In this document: positions 1 through 7,198 of the stretch, piece by piece
Numbering within the stretch: the first letter of the stretch is position 1
Layout of the letters: each line of letters opens with the position of its first letter
Assembly (NCBI GenBank): GCA_903842475.1
Contig: CAIMMA010000281.1
Span: 1-10,601 of the forward strand
Reading direction: 5' to 3'
DNA from: an uncultured bacterium
GTDB lineage: Bacteria; Desulfobacterota; Desulfobulbia; Desulfobulbales; Desulfobulbaceae
DNA: 10,601 nucleotides
Position numbers and translations under genes: made by a program
The notes under the pieces: model-generated
The model's database searches: none
What the model was told of the DNA's origin: nothing
Seen by the model: only the letters and a program-made list of their open reading frames with translations

Positions 1-435
1 CACAATATCCTGTTGCTGACCCCCACCGCTCTGCTGGGTGCCTTGACCGCCCTGTTCTACAGCCGGGACCTCAACATCATGGCCACCGGCGACCGGGCCG
101 CCACCTCGCTCGGGGTCAACACCGTCCGCCTGCGGACTATCCTGCTGACCTGCGGCACCCTGATGACCGCCATGGCGGTCTCGGTTTCCGGGATCATCGG
201 CTTTGTCGGCCTGATTGTCCCCCATATGCTGCGCCACCTGGTCGGCCCCGACAACCGCCGCATGGTGCCCCTGTCCTTTTTTACCGGCGGTTTCCTGCTC
301 CTGTTCGCCGATACCCTCACCCGGGCGGTGCTGCCGGTGGAGGTGCCGATCGGCGTGCTCACCGCCCTGCTGGGCGGCCCTTTTTTCTGCATCATTTTCA
401 AAAAAAGGCAACGCGATGGCGCCACCGCGTTCTGA
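1..435 (+). CDS. btuC: BtuC/FecCD-family ABC transporter permease, C-terminal part (5' end cut by window)
   Basis: This is the membrane permease of an importer for vitamin B12 or a related metal chelate; it works as a dimer in the inner membrane. Reading frame 1 is open from the first base, so the gene begins upstream. About 144 residues are visible against roughly 330 for the family. The segment GDRAATSLGVN (about residues 30-40 of the visible part) resembles the cytoplasmic loop that contacts the ATPase. It is followed by the family block around residues 64-86 with GFVGLIVPHMLRHLVGPDNR, then hydrophobic helices and LPVEVPIGVLTALLGGPFF near the end. Its last 20 bases overlap the start of the ATPase gene. 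Family membership is clear. The substrate is inferred from the cbi genes downstream; iron-siderophore or haem permeases share this fold, so the btuC name is contextual. Confidence 0.88.
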   Translation, partial: HNILLLTPTALLGALTALFYSRDLNIMATGDRAATSLGVNTVRLRTILLTCGTLMTAMAVSVSGIIGFVGLIVPHMLRHLVGPDNRRMVPLSFFTGGFLLLFADTLTRAVLPVEVPIGVLTALLGGPFFCIIFKKRQRDGATAF

Positions 436-1234
436 ACCCCAGCAGGAAGTGCTCTGGTCGCTTGCCGGGGTCAGCTTCGGCTACGGGGCCACCCCGGTGC
501 TCCGCGAGGTCAGCCTCGAGCTGCGCCGCGGCTGCTGTTACGGCATCCTCGGTCCCAACGGCAGCGGCAAGACCACCCTGCTCGACCTGCTGGGCGGCCT
601 CCTGACGCCGCGGGCCGGAACCATCGATTTTCTCGGCCGTCCGCTGCGCGCCTGGTCAAAAAAACAGTTGGCCCGGCAGTTGGCCCTGGTGCCCCAGGAC
701 TTCATGGTCCGCTTCGGGTTTTCGGTCCGCGAGGTGGTGGAGATGGGGTTGCATCCCCTTCTCCATCGTTTTGCCGGCCCCAGTCAGGCCGACCAGGACC
801 TGATCGAAGCCGTCCTGGCCCTGACCGGCATCACCGAGCTGGCGGATCGCCCGGTCACCCGACTCTCCGGCGGGGAAAAACAGCGGGTGGCTGTGGCCCG
901 GGCCCTGGCCCAACGTCCCACCGTGCTGCTGCTCGACGAGGCCACCTCCAACCTGGACATCCACCACAGCCTCGAAATCCTCCAACTTATCCGGCAGCGC
1001 TTCGAGCAGCAGGGGATGCAAGTGATCGCGGTGATGCATGACCTCAACCTGGCCTCGTTTTTCTGCGACGAACTCATCTTTCTCAACCAGGGCGAAGTGG
1101 TCTGCCAGGGACGGACGGAAGAGGTCCTGACCCCGGCCACCATTGCCCGCGTCTACGGCGTCGAGGCGGAAGTCACCCCCAACACCTTTACAAATTGCCG
1201 GCAGGTGAGCTTCAGGCTGCCGGTCAACCCTTAA
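416..1234 (+). CDS. btuD: BtuD/FecE-type ABC transporter ATP-binding protein
   Basis: This cytoplasmic ATPase powers the adjacent permease. It is 272 residues long, normal for the family. Walker A is GPNGSGKTT (46-54, Lys52). The Q-loop glutamine is at about 94 in LVPQDF, the signature LSGGE is at 150-154, Walker B LLLDEA is at 171-176 with catalytic Glu175, and the switch histidine is His208 in VMHDL. All catalytic elements are intact. The ATG at 416 was chosen because the first beta strand of the fold (LWSLAGVSFGYG) starts about a dozen residues later; the frame is open further upstream, but that part only mirrors the permease gene. The 20-base overlap with the permease suggests translational coupling. 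Corrinoid specificity rests on the operon context, since haem and siderophore ATPases (HmuV, FecE) look the same. Confidence 0.93.
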   Translation: MAPPRSEPQQEVLWSLAGVSFGYGATPVLREVSLELRRGCCYGILGPNGSGKTTLLDLLGGLLTPRAGTIDFLGRPLRAWSKKQLARQLALVPQDFMVRFGFSVREVVEMGLHPLLHRFAGPSQADQDLIEAVLALTGITELADRPVTRLSGGEKQRVAVARALAQRPTVLLLDEATSNLDIHHSLEILQLIRQRFEQQGMQVIAVMHDLNLASFFCDELIFLNQGEVVCQGRTEEVLTPATIARVYGVEAEVTPNTFTNCRQVSFRLPVNP

Positions 1235-1252
1235 TTGCCCCACCACGAACCG

Positions 1253-2173
1253 ATGAACTTCAAATCCCTGCTTCTGCATTCATGCCTCTTCCTTCTCCTG
1301 GTGACCGCTGTCCAGGCGACCACGGTCACGGACAGCGAAAAACGGGCCGTGGTTTTCACCAAGCCCTTCCAGCGGATCATCTCGCTCTATCCGGCCCATA
1401 CCACCAACCTGCTCGAACTCGGCCTGAAAAAGGAAATCATCGCCTGCGGCCCCAGCGACACGCAGCTGCCCGGCCTGCCCCAGGTCCAGTTTCAGGATGA
1501 CCCCGAGCGGCTGCTCGCCCTCAAGCCCGACCTGGTCCTGATCCGGCCGATGATCAGCCGGGGCTATCCCAACCTGGTGCGGACCCTGGAAAAACACAAC
1601 GTGCGGGTGGTCTCGCTGCAGCCGACCGAGACCGCCGAACTGTTCACCTACTGGGAGTCCCTGGGCAAACTGACCGGACGGGAACAACAGGCCAGGACCA
1701 TGATCGAGACCTTCGGCAAACGACTGGCCAAAATCACCGCCGAACTCAAACAGATCCCCCGGGAAAAGCGCAAACGGGTCTATTTCGAGTCGATCCACCG
1801 GCAGATGAAGACCTTTGCCCCCAACTCCATGGCCATGTTCGTGCTGGAGTCGGCGGGCGGCATCAATATCGCCGCCGATGCCGAGCGGATGCGCGAGACC
1901 AACATCGCCGCCTACGGCAAGGAACGCATCCTGGCCAAGGCCGGCCAGATCGATCTCTACCTCGCCCAGAACGGCCGGATGAATCCGGTGAGCGTCGATG
2001 ATATCGTCAAAGAGCCTGGATTTTCAGTGATAAAAGCCGTACGCGACAATCAGGTTTTCCTGGTGGAAGAGGAGATGGTTTCCCGGCCGACCATGGGACT
2101 GCTCGACGGCATCGGCTTTGTCCGCTCCCTGCTCTACCCGGATTACGGCCAGGAAGGGATCACCAGCCGATGA
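1253..2173 (+). CDS. btuF: Periplasmic corrinoid/metal-chelate binding protein (BtuF/FecB-like)
   Basis: This is the substrate-binding component of the importer and belongs to the periplasmic binding protein 2 family (PF01497). With the ATG at 1253 it is 306 residues. Residues 1-22 form a signal peptide: Lys4, a leucine-rich core, and VQA before a likely cut after Ala22. There is no lipobox cysteine at the cut, so a soluble periplasmic protein is expected. RIISLYPAHTTNLLELGL (41-58) and DPERLLALKPDLVLI (83-97) match the conserved N-lobe pattern of the family. An in-frame TTG at 1235 would add six residues before the signal peptide; neither start has a good ribosome site, and the ATG gives the better signal sequence. 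The stop overlaps the cbiA start as ATGA, tying uptake to synthesis. The ligand could be cobalamin, cobinamide or another chelate. Confidence 0.85.
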   Translation: MNFKSLLLHSCLFLLLVTAVQATTVTDSEKRAVVFTKPFQRIISLYPAHTTNLLELGLKKEIIACGPSDTQLPGLPQVQFQDDPERLLALKPDLVLIRPMISRGYPNLVRTLEKHNVRVVSLQPTETAELFTYWESLGKLTGREQQARTMIETFGKRLAKITAELKQIPREKRKRVYFESIHRQMKTFAPNSMAMFVLESAGGINIAADAERMRETNIAAYGKERILAKAGQIDLYLAQNGRMNPVSVDDIVKEPGFSVIKAVRDNQVFLVEEEMVSRPTMGLLDGIGFVRSLLYPDYGQEGITSR

Positions 2174-3516
2174 ACCAACCGGCCCTGCTCATCGCCGGCA
2201 CCCATTCGGGCTGCGGCAAGACCACGGTCACCCTGGGGATCATGGCGGCCCTGGCCCGGCGCGACGTGGCGGTCCAGCCCTTCAAGTGCGGCCCGGATTT
2301 CATCGATCCGAGCCTGCACCGGATGGTGACCGGCCGCATTTCGCGCAACCTCGATGTCCGCATGTGCGGCGTTCCCTTTGTCCGGCAGACCTTTGCCCGC
2401 CACTGCCCGGCGCAGGGCTGCGCGGTGGTCGAGGGGGTCATGGGCCTTTTTGATGGTGGCGAGGGCTCGGCGGCGACCCTGGCGAAAACTCTAGACCTGC
2501 CGGTGATTTTGGTGATCGATATCCGCTCGGCGGCGGAAAGCGTTGCCGCCGTGGTCCACGGCTTTGCCACCCTCGATCCGGCGCTCAAACTGGCCGGAGT
2601 GATCTGCAATCGGCTCGGCTCGGACAAGCACCGGGACCTGGTGGCCGGAGCGATCGCGGCCCACTGCACGGTGCCGATCATCGGCTTCCTACCCCGCCGG
2701 GAGGAGATCAGTATTCCCTCCCGGCATCTCGGCCTCCACATGGGCGAGGAACACCCGTTGGCGGGCGAGGGGTTGACGCAACTGGCGGAGTTGGTCGAGC
2801 GGCACCTGGATCTCGACCTCCTCCTCCAACTGGCCAAGGAACGAGAACCGGTTGCCGCCGCCCCTGTCCCGCCGGCCACCGGCGCCGATCCCGGCCGGGT
2901 GCGCATCGGCGTGGCTCGGGACGCCGCCTTCTGCTTCTATTACGAGGACAACTTCGACCTGCTGCGGACCGCCGGCGCCGAGCTGGTTTTTTTCAGCCCC
3001 CTGGAGGATCGAGCGCTGCCGCCGCAACTGCACGGCCTCTACCTGGGCGGCGGCTATCCCGAACTTCATGCCCGGCAACTGAGCGCCAACCGTTTGATGA
3101 CCGGCCAGATCCTTGATTTCGCTGAAGCCGGCCGGCCGATCTATGCCGAATGCGGCGGATTCATGTACCTCACCCGGGCAATCACCGATCTGGAAGGCCG
3201 CGAGTTTCCCATGGTCGGCGTGTACCCCTTCCAGGCCCGGATGCAGCCGCGCCTGCGGCGGCTCGGGTACCGTCAGCCGGTACTGCTCCGGGACACCTTC
3301 CTGGGGCCTGCGGGCACCGTGCTCCACGGCCACGAATTTCATTATTCCACCGTCGACGACCGCCATCCCGCGATCGAAACGGTCTTCCGCCTCGACGACG
3401 GCCGCCCCGAGGGCTACCGTCACCACCACACCCTGGCAGGGTATGTGCACTTGCACTGGGGCCGCACCCCCGAGGCTGCGTCCCGTTTTGTCCTGGCCTG
3501 CCGACCATTAACCTGA
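2170..3516 (+). CDS. cbiA: Cobyrinate a,c-diamide synthase CbiA
   Basis: CbiA uses ATP and glutamine to amidate the a and c side chains of cobyrinate, the last step encoded here. It is 448 residues, close to known CbiA proteins (about 460). The N-terminal synthetase domain opens with the P-loop GTHSGCGKTT (10-19, Lys17), followed by FKCGPDFIDPSLH (38-50) and VEGVMGLFDG (87-96). The C-terminal class I glutaminase-like domain has YLGGGYPE (291-298), the nucleophile Cys328 in YAECGGFMYL, the GHEFHYS block (387-393) and GYVHLHW with His427 and His429 near the end. AGGAAGG at 2151-2157 is a plausible ribosome site, and the ATG sits in an ATGA overlap with the binding-protein gene. The related nickel enzyme CfbB is a possible alternative from sequence alone, but the cbi context argues strongly for CbiA. 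Confidence 0.96.
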   Translation: MNQPALLIAGTHSGCGKTTVTLGIMAALARRDVAVQPFKCGPDFIDPSLHRMVTGRISRNLDVRMCGVPFVRQTFARHCPAQGCAVVEGVMGLFDGGEGSAATLAKTLDLPVILVIDIRSAAESVAAVVHGFATLDPALKLAGVICNRLGSDKHRDLVAGAIAAHCTVPIIGFLPRREEISIPSRHLGLHMGEEHPLAGEGLTQLAELVERHLDLDLLLQLAKEREPVAAAPVPPATGADPGRVRIGVARDAAFCFYYEDNFDLLRTAGAELVFFSPLEDRALPPQLHGLYLGGGYPELHARQLSANRLMTGQILDFAEAGRPIYAECGGFMYLTRAITDLEGREFPMVGVYPFQARMQPRLRRLGYRQPVLLRDTFLGPAGTVLHGHEFHYSTVDDRHPAIETVFRLDDGRPEGYRHHHTLAGYVHLHWGRTPEAASRFVLACRPLT

Positions 3517-3528
3517 GAACTGCGCGCC

Positions 3529-4149
3529 ATGGTTACTTTGCAACAGATCGCCCCCCAGGAAATTGAAGCCGAAAGTTTTCGCATCATCGAACGCGAGCTC
3601 GGGCCCACCGGGTTTGCACCGGAAGCGTTCGCCGTGGTCCGCCGGGCCATCCACGCCACCGGCGACTTCAGTTTCGCCGAAAATATGCGTTTCCATCCCG
3701 ATGCGGTCCAGGCCGGCCTCAACGCCATCCGGGCCGGCAAGAACATCCTGGTGGATGTCAACATGGCGGCCAACGGTGTGTCCACCGGCCTGCTCAACCG
3801 GTTCGGCGGCCGGGTCATCTGCCGGCTGCGGGAAACCGAGACCACGGAACTGGCCAGGAAAAACAACTCCACCCGCTCCGATGCCGCCCTCACCCGGGCC
3901 ATCGCCGACAACATCGGCATTGTCGCCATCGGCAATGCCCCCACCGCCCTGCTCAAGGCGATGCAACTGATCGACCAGGGGCTTTTCACCCCCGACCTGG
4001 TGATCGGCGTACCGGTGGGCTTTGTCAACGCGAGCGAATCCAAAGAGTTGCTGGCCGAAAAAAACTACCCCTACATCACCGCCCTGGGACGCAAAGGCGG
4101 CACCCCGGTGGCCGTGGCCGTGGTCAACGCCCTGCTGCGTCTGGCCTAA
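3529..4149 (+). CDS. cbiC: Cobalt-precorrin-8 methylmutase CbiC
   Basis: CbiC moves the C11 methyl group to C12, turning cobalt-precorrin-8 into cobyrinate, the substrate of the CbiA encoded just upstream. The protein is 206 residues, the usual size for CbiC/CobH. RRAIHATGDFSF (38-49) carries the catalytic histidine, here His42, equivalent to the active-site His of CobH. Other conserved blocks are LVDVNMAANGV (74-84), the RETETTELAR region (101-110), GNAPTALL (135-142), GVPVGFVNASESK (160-172) and the C-terminal GRKGGTPVAVAVVNALL. The start codon lies 12 bases after the cbiA stop, with no strong ribosome site, so re-initiation by ribosomes leaving cbiA is likely. There is no sign of truncation or frameshift. 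Confidence 0.96.
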   Translation: MVTLQQIAPQEIEAESFRIIERELGPTGFAPEAFAVVRRAIHATGDFSFAENMRFHPDAVQAGLNAIRAGKNILVDVNMAANGVSTGLLNRFGGRVICRLRETETTELARKNNSTRSDAALTRAIADNIGIVAIGNAPTALLKAMQLIDQGLFTPDLVIGVPVGFVNASESKELLAEKNYPYITALGRKGGTPVAVAVVNALLRLA

Positions 4150-4152
4150 GGA
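4148..4152 (+). promoter_or_regulatory. Ribosome binding site of cbiD
   Basis: AAGGA lies four bases before the ATG at 4157 and overlaps the end of the cbiC stop codon. It supports 4157 as the true start over earlier in-frame codons that lie inside cbiC. Confidence 0.6.
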
Positions 4153-4156
4153 CGAA

Positions 4157-5245
4157 ATGTCACGATCCGGGAAAAATAAACCGCTGCGCAGCGGGTATAC
4201 CACCGGCGCCTGTGCGGCGGCGGCGGCCAAGGCGGCGGTCCTCTGCCTGCTGGGCCGGGAGCATCCGGGGTGGGTGGAGATCCCCTTCCCCGACGGCAGC
4301 CGCCATCGTTTCGACCTCTGCCGGTTCGGCGGCACCTCGGCCATGGCCACGGTGGTCAAGGACGCCGGCGATGACCCGGATGTCACCAACGGCGCCGAGA
4401 TCGGCGCCGAGGTCCGCTGGCTGGCGGATGCGGACGGGGAACGGATCGTCCTGGTCAACGGGCCCGGGGTGGGCGTGGTGACCAAACCCGGCCTGCCCGT
4501 CCCGGTCGGCGAACCGGCGATCAATCCGGTGCCCCGGCAGATGATCCGGGCGGCGGTGACCGAGGCCCTGGCCGAGGGCGAAGCCAAGGCAGCCGCCCTG
4601 GAAGTGACGATTTTCGTCCGCGACGGCGAGATTTTAGCAAAAAAAACCCTCAACCAGCGGCTGGGGGTGCTCGGCGGGATTTCGATCCTCGGCACCACCG
4701 GCATTGTCAAGCCGGTGTCGGCCCAGGCCTGGACCGACACCATCGAGGCCTCGATGCGGGTAGCCCGGGCCGCCGGTCTGACCACGGTGCTGCTCGCCAC
4801 CGGCCGCACCTCCGAGGCCGCGGTCCAGCGGCAGCTCCACCTGCCCGAGGAGGCCCTGGTGATGATGGGCGATTATCTGCACTACGCCCTGGAGGCGGCT
4901 GGCCGCCACGGCTTCACCGAGATTGTCCTGGCCGCCATGTGGGCCAAATTGATCAAGGCGGCCCTGGCGGTGCCCCAGACCCATGTCCGCAACGGCGCCC
5001 TGGAAACCAGGCAGGCGGCGGCATTGCTGGCCCGTCTGGGCCTGGAGGAACCGGAGGTCACGACCATGGCCGGAGCCAATACCGCCCGCGAGATATACCA
5101 ACGGCTCCAGGACGGAGGCCGCAACGATCTGGTGGCGGCCGTCTGCCGCCAGGCGCAGGCGCAGGCCGAATTGTGGTCGGGCCTGCCGGTGCAGGTGTAC
5201 CTGGTTACCTCCGAAAAAGGAGTGGTGCTGCATGTCGCGCATTGA
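4157..5245 (+). CDS. cbiD: Cobalt-precorrin-5B C1-methyltransferase CbiD
   Basis: CbiD methylates C1 of cobalt-precorrin-5B to give cobalt-precorrin-6A, using S-adenosylmethionine. It does not belong to the CbiF-type methyltransferase family, and CbiD is specific to the anaerobic pathway, so it is strong evidence for that route. The protein is 362 residues, as expected. The N-terminal hallmark LRSGYTTGACAAAAAKAA (10-27) is followed by VKDAGDDPDVTNGA (67-80), GPGVGVVTKPGLPVPVGEPA (102-121), NPVPRQM (123-129) and the region LGTTGIVKPVS. The ATG at 4157 has an AAGGA site and places the hallmark motif at the correct distance from the N-terminus. An eight-A run at 4639-4646 encodes Ala161-Lys162-Lys163, unusual in such GC-rich coding DNA. 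The 3' end overlaps cbiET by 14 bases. Confidence 0.97.
   Translation: MSRSGKNKPLRSGYTTGACAAAAAKAAVLCLLGREHPGWVEIPFPDGSRHRFDLCRFGGTSAMATVVKDAGDDPDVTNGAEIGAEVRWLADADGERIVLVNGPGVGVVTKPGLPVPVGEPAINPVPRQMIRAAVTEALAEGEAKAAALEVTIFVRDGEILAKKTLNQRLGVLGGISILGTTGIVKPVSAQAWTDTIEASMRVARAAGLTTVLLATGRTSEAAVQRQLHLPEEALVMMGDYLHYALEAAGRHGFTEIVLAAMWAKLIKAALAVPQTHVRNGALETRQAAALLARLGLEEPEVTTMAGANTAREIYQRLQDGGRNDLVAAVCRQAQAQAELWSGLPVQVYLVTSEKGVVLHVAH
5217..5222 (+). promoter_or_regulatory. Ribosome binding site of cbiET
   Basis: AAGGAG, inside the 3' end of cbiD, stands nine bases before the ATG at 5232. It decides the start of cbiET, whose frame is open well upstream within cbiD. Confidence 0.7.
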
Positions 5246-6440
5246 ACTGATCGGCATCAGTGGCCCGGCCCTGACTGGCGAGCAAGGGGAGCTGCTGCAC
5301 CGCTGCCCCGCAATCGTCACCTCCCGACGCCACCGGCCCCTGGTGGCCGATTTGCACCGCCGGATGATCGACATCGCCCCGGTGGCCGCCATGCTGGCCC
5401 AGGTGGAGGAGGCCTTGCAGACGGGCGATGTCGCCATCCTCGCCAGCGGCGATCCCCTCTTCTATGGGATCGGCCGCACCCTGATCGAACGTTTCGGTCC
5501 GGAACCGGTCACGGTTCATCCGGCCGTGTCCGCAGTCCAGCATGCCTGCGCCCGATTTCGGATCCCCTGGGACGACTTGGCCATTGTCAGCCTGCATGGC
5601 CGCGTAGATCACAACATCCCGGGCCGGGTGCTGCGCCATGCCAGGGCCATGCTGTTCACCGACCGGGACAACAGCCCGGACCGGGTGGCGGCAATCCTGC
5701 TCGCCGCCCTCGAAGCCTGCGGGGATCAGCCGAGGCTAACCTCGATCCGCATCCGGGTGGCGGAAAATCTCGGCCTGGCCGACGAACGGCTGACCAACGG
5801 CAGCCTCGCGGAGATCGCCGGACAAACCTTCGCGCCGCTGAACATGATGCTGGTCGAACAGCCGCCCCTGCCCGAAAACATCCGTTTTGGTCTCCGGGAA
5901 CAGGACATTCACCACTCCCGTGGCCTGATCACCAAGGACGAGGTCCGGGCAGCCACCCTGCATCGACTGCGCCTGCCGGCTTCCGGGGTATTCTGGGATA
6001 TTGGCGGCGGTTCCGGGAGCGTCTCCCTGGAGGCGGCCCGGCTCAATCCGGACCTCCTGATCTGCACCATCGAGAAAAAGCAGGAAGGCCAGCGCAACAT
6101 CCAGGAAAACATCCGCCGATACGGGGCCTATAATATCCACCTGGTCAGCGGCGAAGCCCCCGAGGCCTTTGCCGCCTTGCCCGCACCCGACCGGATTTTC
6201 GTCGGCGGCAGCGGCAGCCGGCTGGAGGCGATCATCGAGGCCGCGGTTGCTCGACTGGCCGATGGCGGCCGCATCGTCATCAACGCCGTACTCGAACAAA
6301 CCGAAACCACCGCCCTGCAGTGCCTCCAGCGCCTGCAACTCACGGTGGCCAGCAGTACCCTTGCCGTTACCCGCCGGGACTATCCCCAGGGGGCGGCTCG
6401 CATCTTCAATCCCATAACCCTAATCACAGGCGACAAATGA
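5232..6440 (+). CDS. cbiET: Fused cobalt-precorrin C5-methyltransferase / C15-methyltransferase (decarboxylating) CbiET, CobL-type
   Basis: One 402-residue protein combines two enzymes acting after the CbiJ reduction: CbiE, a methyltransferase assigned to C5, and CbiT, which methylates C15 and decarboxylates the C12 acetate, giving cobalt-precorrin-8. The CbiE half (about 1-205) is a class III methyltransferase starting at IELIGISG, with AILASGDPLFYGIG (68-81) and HPAVSAVQHACARF (96-109). A linker of about 20 residues leads to the CbiT half (about 215-402), a Rossmann methyltransferase with GLITKDEVRA (231-240) and the S-adenosylmethionine-binding loop DIGGGSGSVSLE (256-267), then IEKK (280-283) and a FVGGSGSRLEAI block (323-334). 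The length equals that of CobL of the aerobic pathway, but the CbiD and CbiG neighbours place it in the anaerobic one. There is no frameshift, so this is a genuine fusion. It overlaps cbiD by 14 bases and cbiL by an ATGA. Confidence 0.95.
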   Translation: MSRIELIGISGPALTGEQGELLHRCPAIVTSRRHRPLVADLHRRMIDIAPVAAMLAQVEEALQTGDVAILASGDPLFYGIGRTLIERFGPEPVTVHPAVSAVQHACARFRIPWDDLAIVSLHGRVDHNIPGRVLRHARAMLFTDRDNSPDRVAAILLAALEACGDQPRLTSIRIRVAENLGLADERLTNGSLAEIAGQTFAPLNMMLVEQPPLPENIRFGLREQDIHHSRGLITKDEVRAATLHRLRLPASGVFWDIGGGSGSVSLEAARLNPDLLICTIEKKQEGQRNIQENIRRYGAYNIHLVSGEAPEAFAALPAPDRIFVGGSGSRLEAIIEAAVARLADGGRIVINAVLEQTETTALQCLQRLQLTVASSTLAVTRRDYPQGAARIFNPITLITGDK

Positions 6441-7198
6441 GCATCGATACAGCATCCTCGCAGACCGGCCATCTCTACCTGGTGGGCGTGGGTCCCGGCG
6501 ACCCGGAACTCATGACCTACAAGGCGGTGCGCATCCTGACCGACGCCAAGGTCTGGGCGGTGCCCACGGCCAGGGAGAACGGCATCAGCAGCGCCCAGCA
6601 GATCGCCGGCCAATTGGTGCCGGACAACGGCCGGGAGATTCTTTCCCTCTGCTTCCCGATGAAAAAGGTCTTCCTCGGCCAGGAGACCGACCACCAGCTG
6701 CTCCAAGCCTGGGGCAAGGCGGCCGACGAGGTGATCGCCCGTCTCGACCGGGGACAGGATGTGGCCTTTCCCACCCTGGGCGATACCACCCTCTACTCCA
6801 CCGCCTTTTACCTCCTGCCCATGATCCTGGAGCGACGGCCCCAGACCAAGGTCACCGTGGTCCCCGGGATTACCGCCATGGCCGCCTGCGCCGCCAGCCA
6901 GTCCAACCCGCTGGCCTTGGGTGACGATGTCCTGGCCGTGGTTCCGGCCGCCTTTGAGGATGACCGCCTGCGGCACATCCTCACCAGTCTCGATGCGGTG
7001 GTGCTGATGAAGGTGCATCGGCGGCTCGACGCCCTGATCGACCTGCTGACCGAGCTCGATCTGGTCGACCATGCGGTGCTGATCGAACGCTCCGGCCTCC
7101 CGGACGAACGCGTCTATACCGATATCCGCGAGGCGCGAGGCAAGAAACTCCATTATTTCTCCACCATGCTGGTCCGTAAAAAGAAGGTGCTGGTCTGA
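6437..7198 (+). CDS. cbiL: Cobalt-precorrin-2 / cobalt-factor II C20-methyltransferase CbiL
   Basis: CbiL adds the C20 methyl group, giving cobalt-precorrin-3 (or factor III), the first step after cobalt insertion. The 253-residue class III (tetrapyrrole) methyltransferase has the N-terminal GVGPGDPELMT (17-27), the second cofactor motif FPTLGDTTLYST (111-122), VVPGITAMAA (141-150) and the CbiL-specific VLMKVHRR (189-196). The ending LHYFSTMLVRKK aligns by eye with the end of the Salmonella enzyme. In the GD motif the residue after Asp is Thr, where many family members have Pro; I recall Ala at this point in Salmonella CbiL, so the position varies. The ATG at 6437 overlaps the cbiET stop as ATGA. 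The CobI homologue of the aerobic route uses the metal-free substrate; the operon context favours the cobalt form. Confidence 0.95.
   Translation: MSIDTASSQTGHLYLVGVGPGDPELMTYKAVRILTDAKVWAVPTARENGISSAQQIAGQLVPDNGREILSLCFPMKKVFLGQETDHQLLQAWGKAADEVIARLDRGQDVAFPTLGDTTLYSTAFYLLPMILERRPQTKVTVVPGITAMAACAASQSNPLALGDDVLAVVPAAFEDDRLRHILTSLDAVVLMKVHRRLDALIDLLTELDLVDHAVLIERSGLPDERVYTDIREARGKKLHYFSTMLVRKKKVLV

Noticed and set aside
3508..4809. 433-residue minus-strand open frame opposite cbiC and cbiD
   Set aside because: The low-complexity Ser/Arg/Pro-rich and Gly/His-rich translation is typical of antisense to GC-rich genes; the plus strand encodes intact CbiC and CbiD.
6437..7198. Thr after GD in the CbiL cofactor motif as a sign of an inactive enzyme
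   Set aside because: This position varies in the family (I recall Ala in the Salmonella enzyme), and all other motifs are intact.
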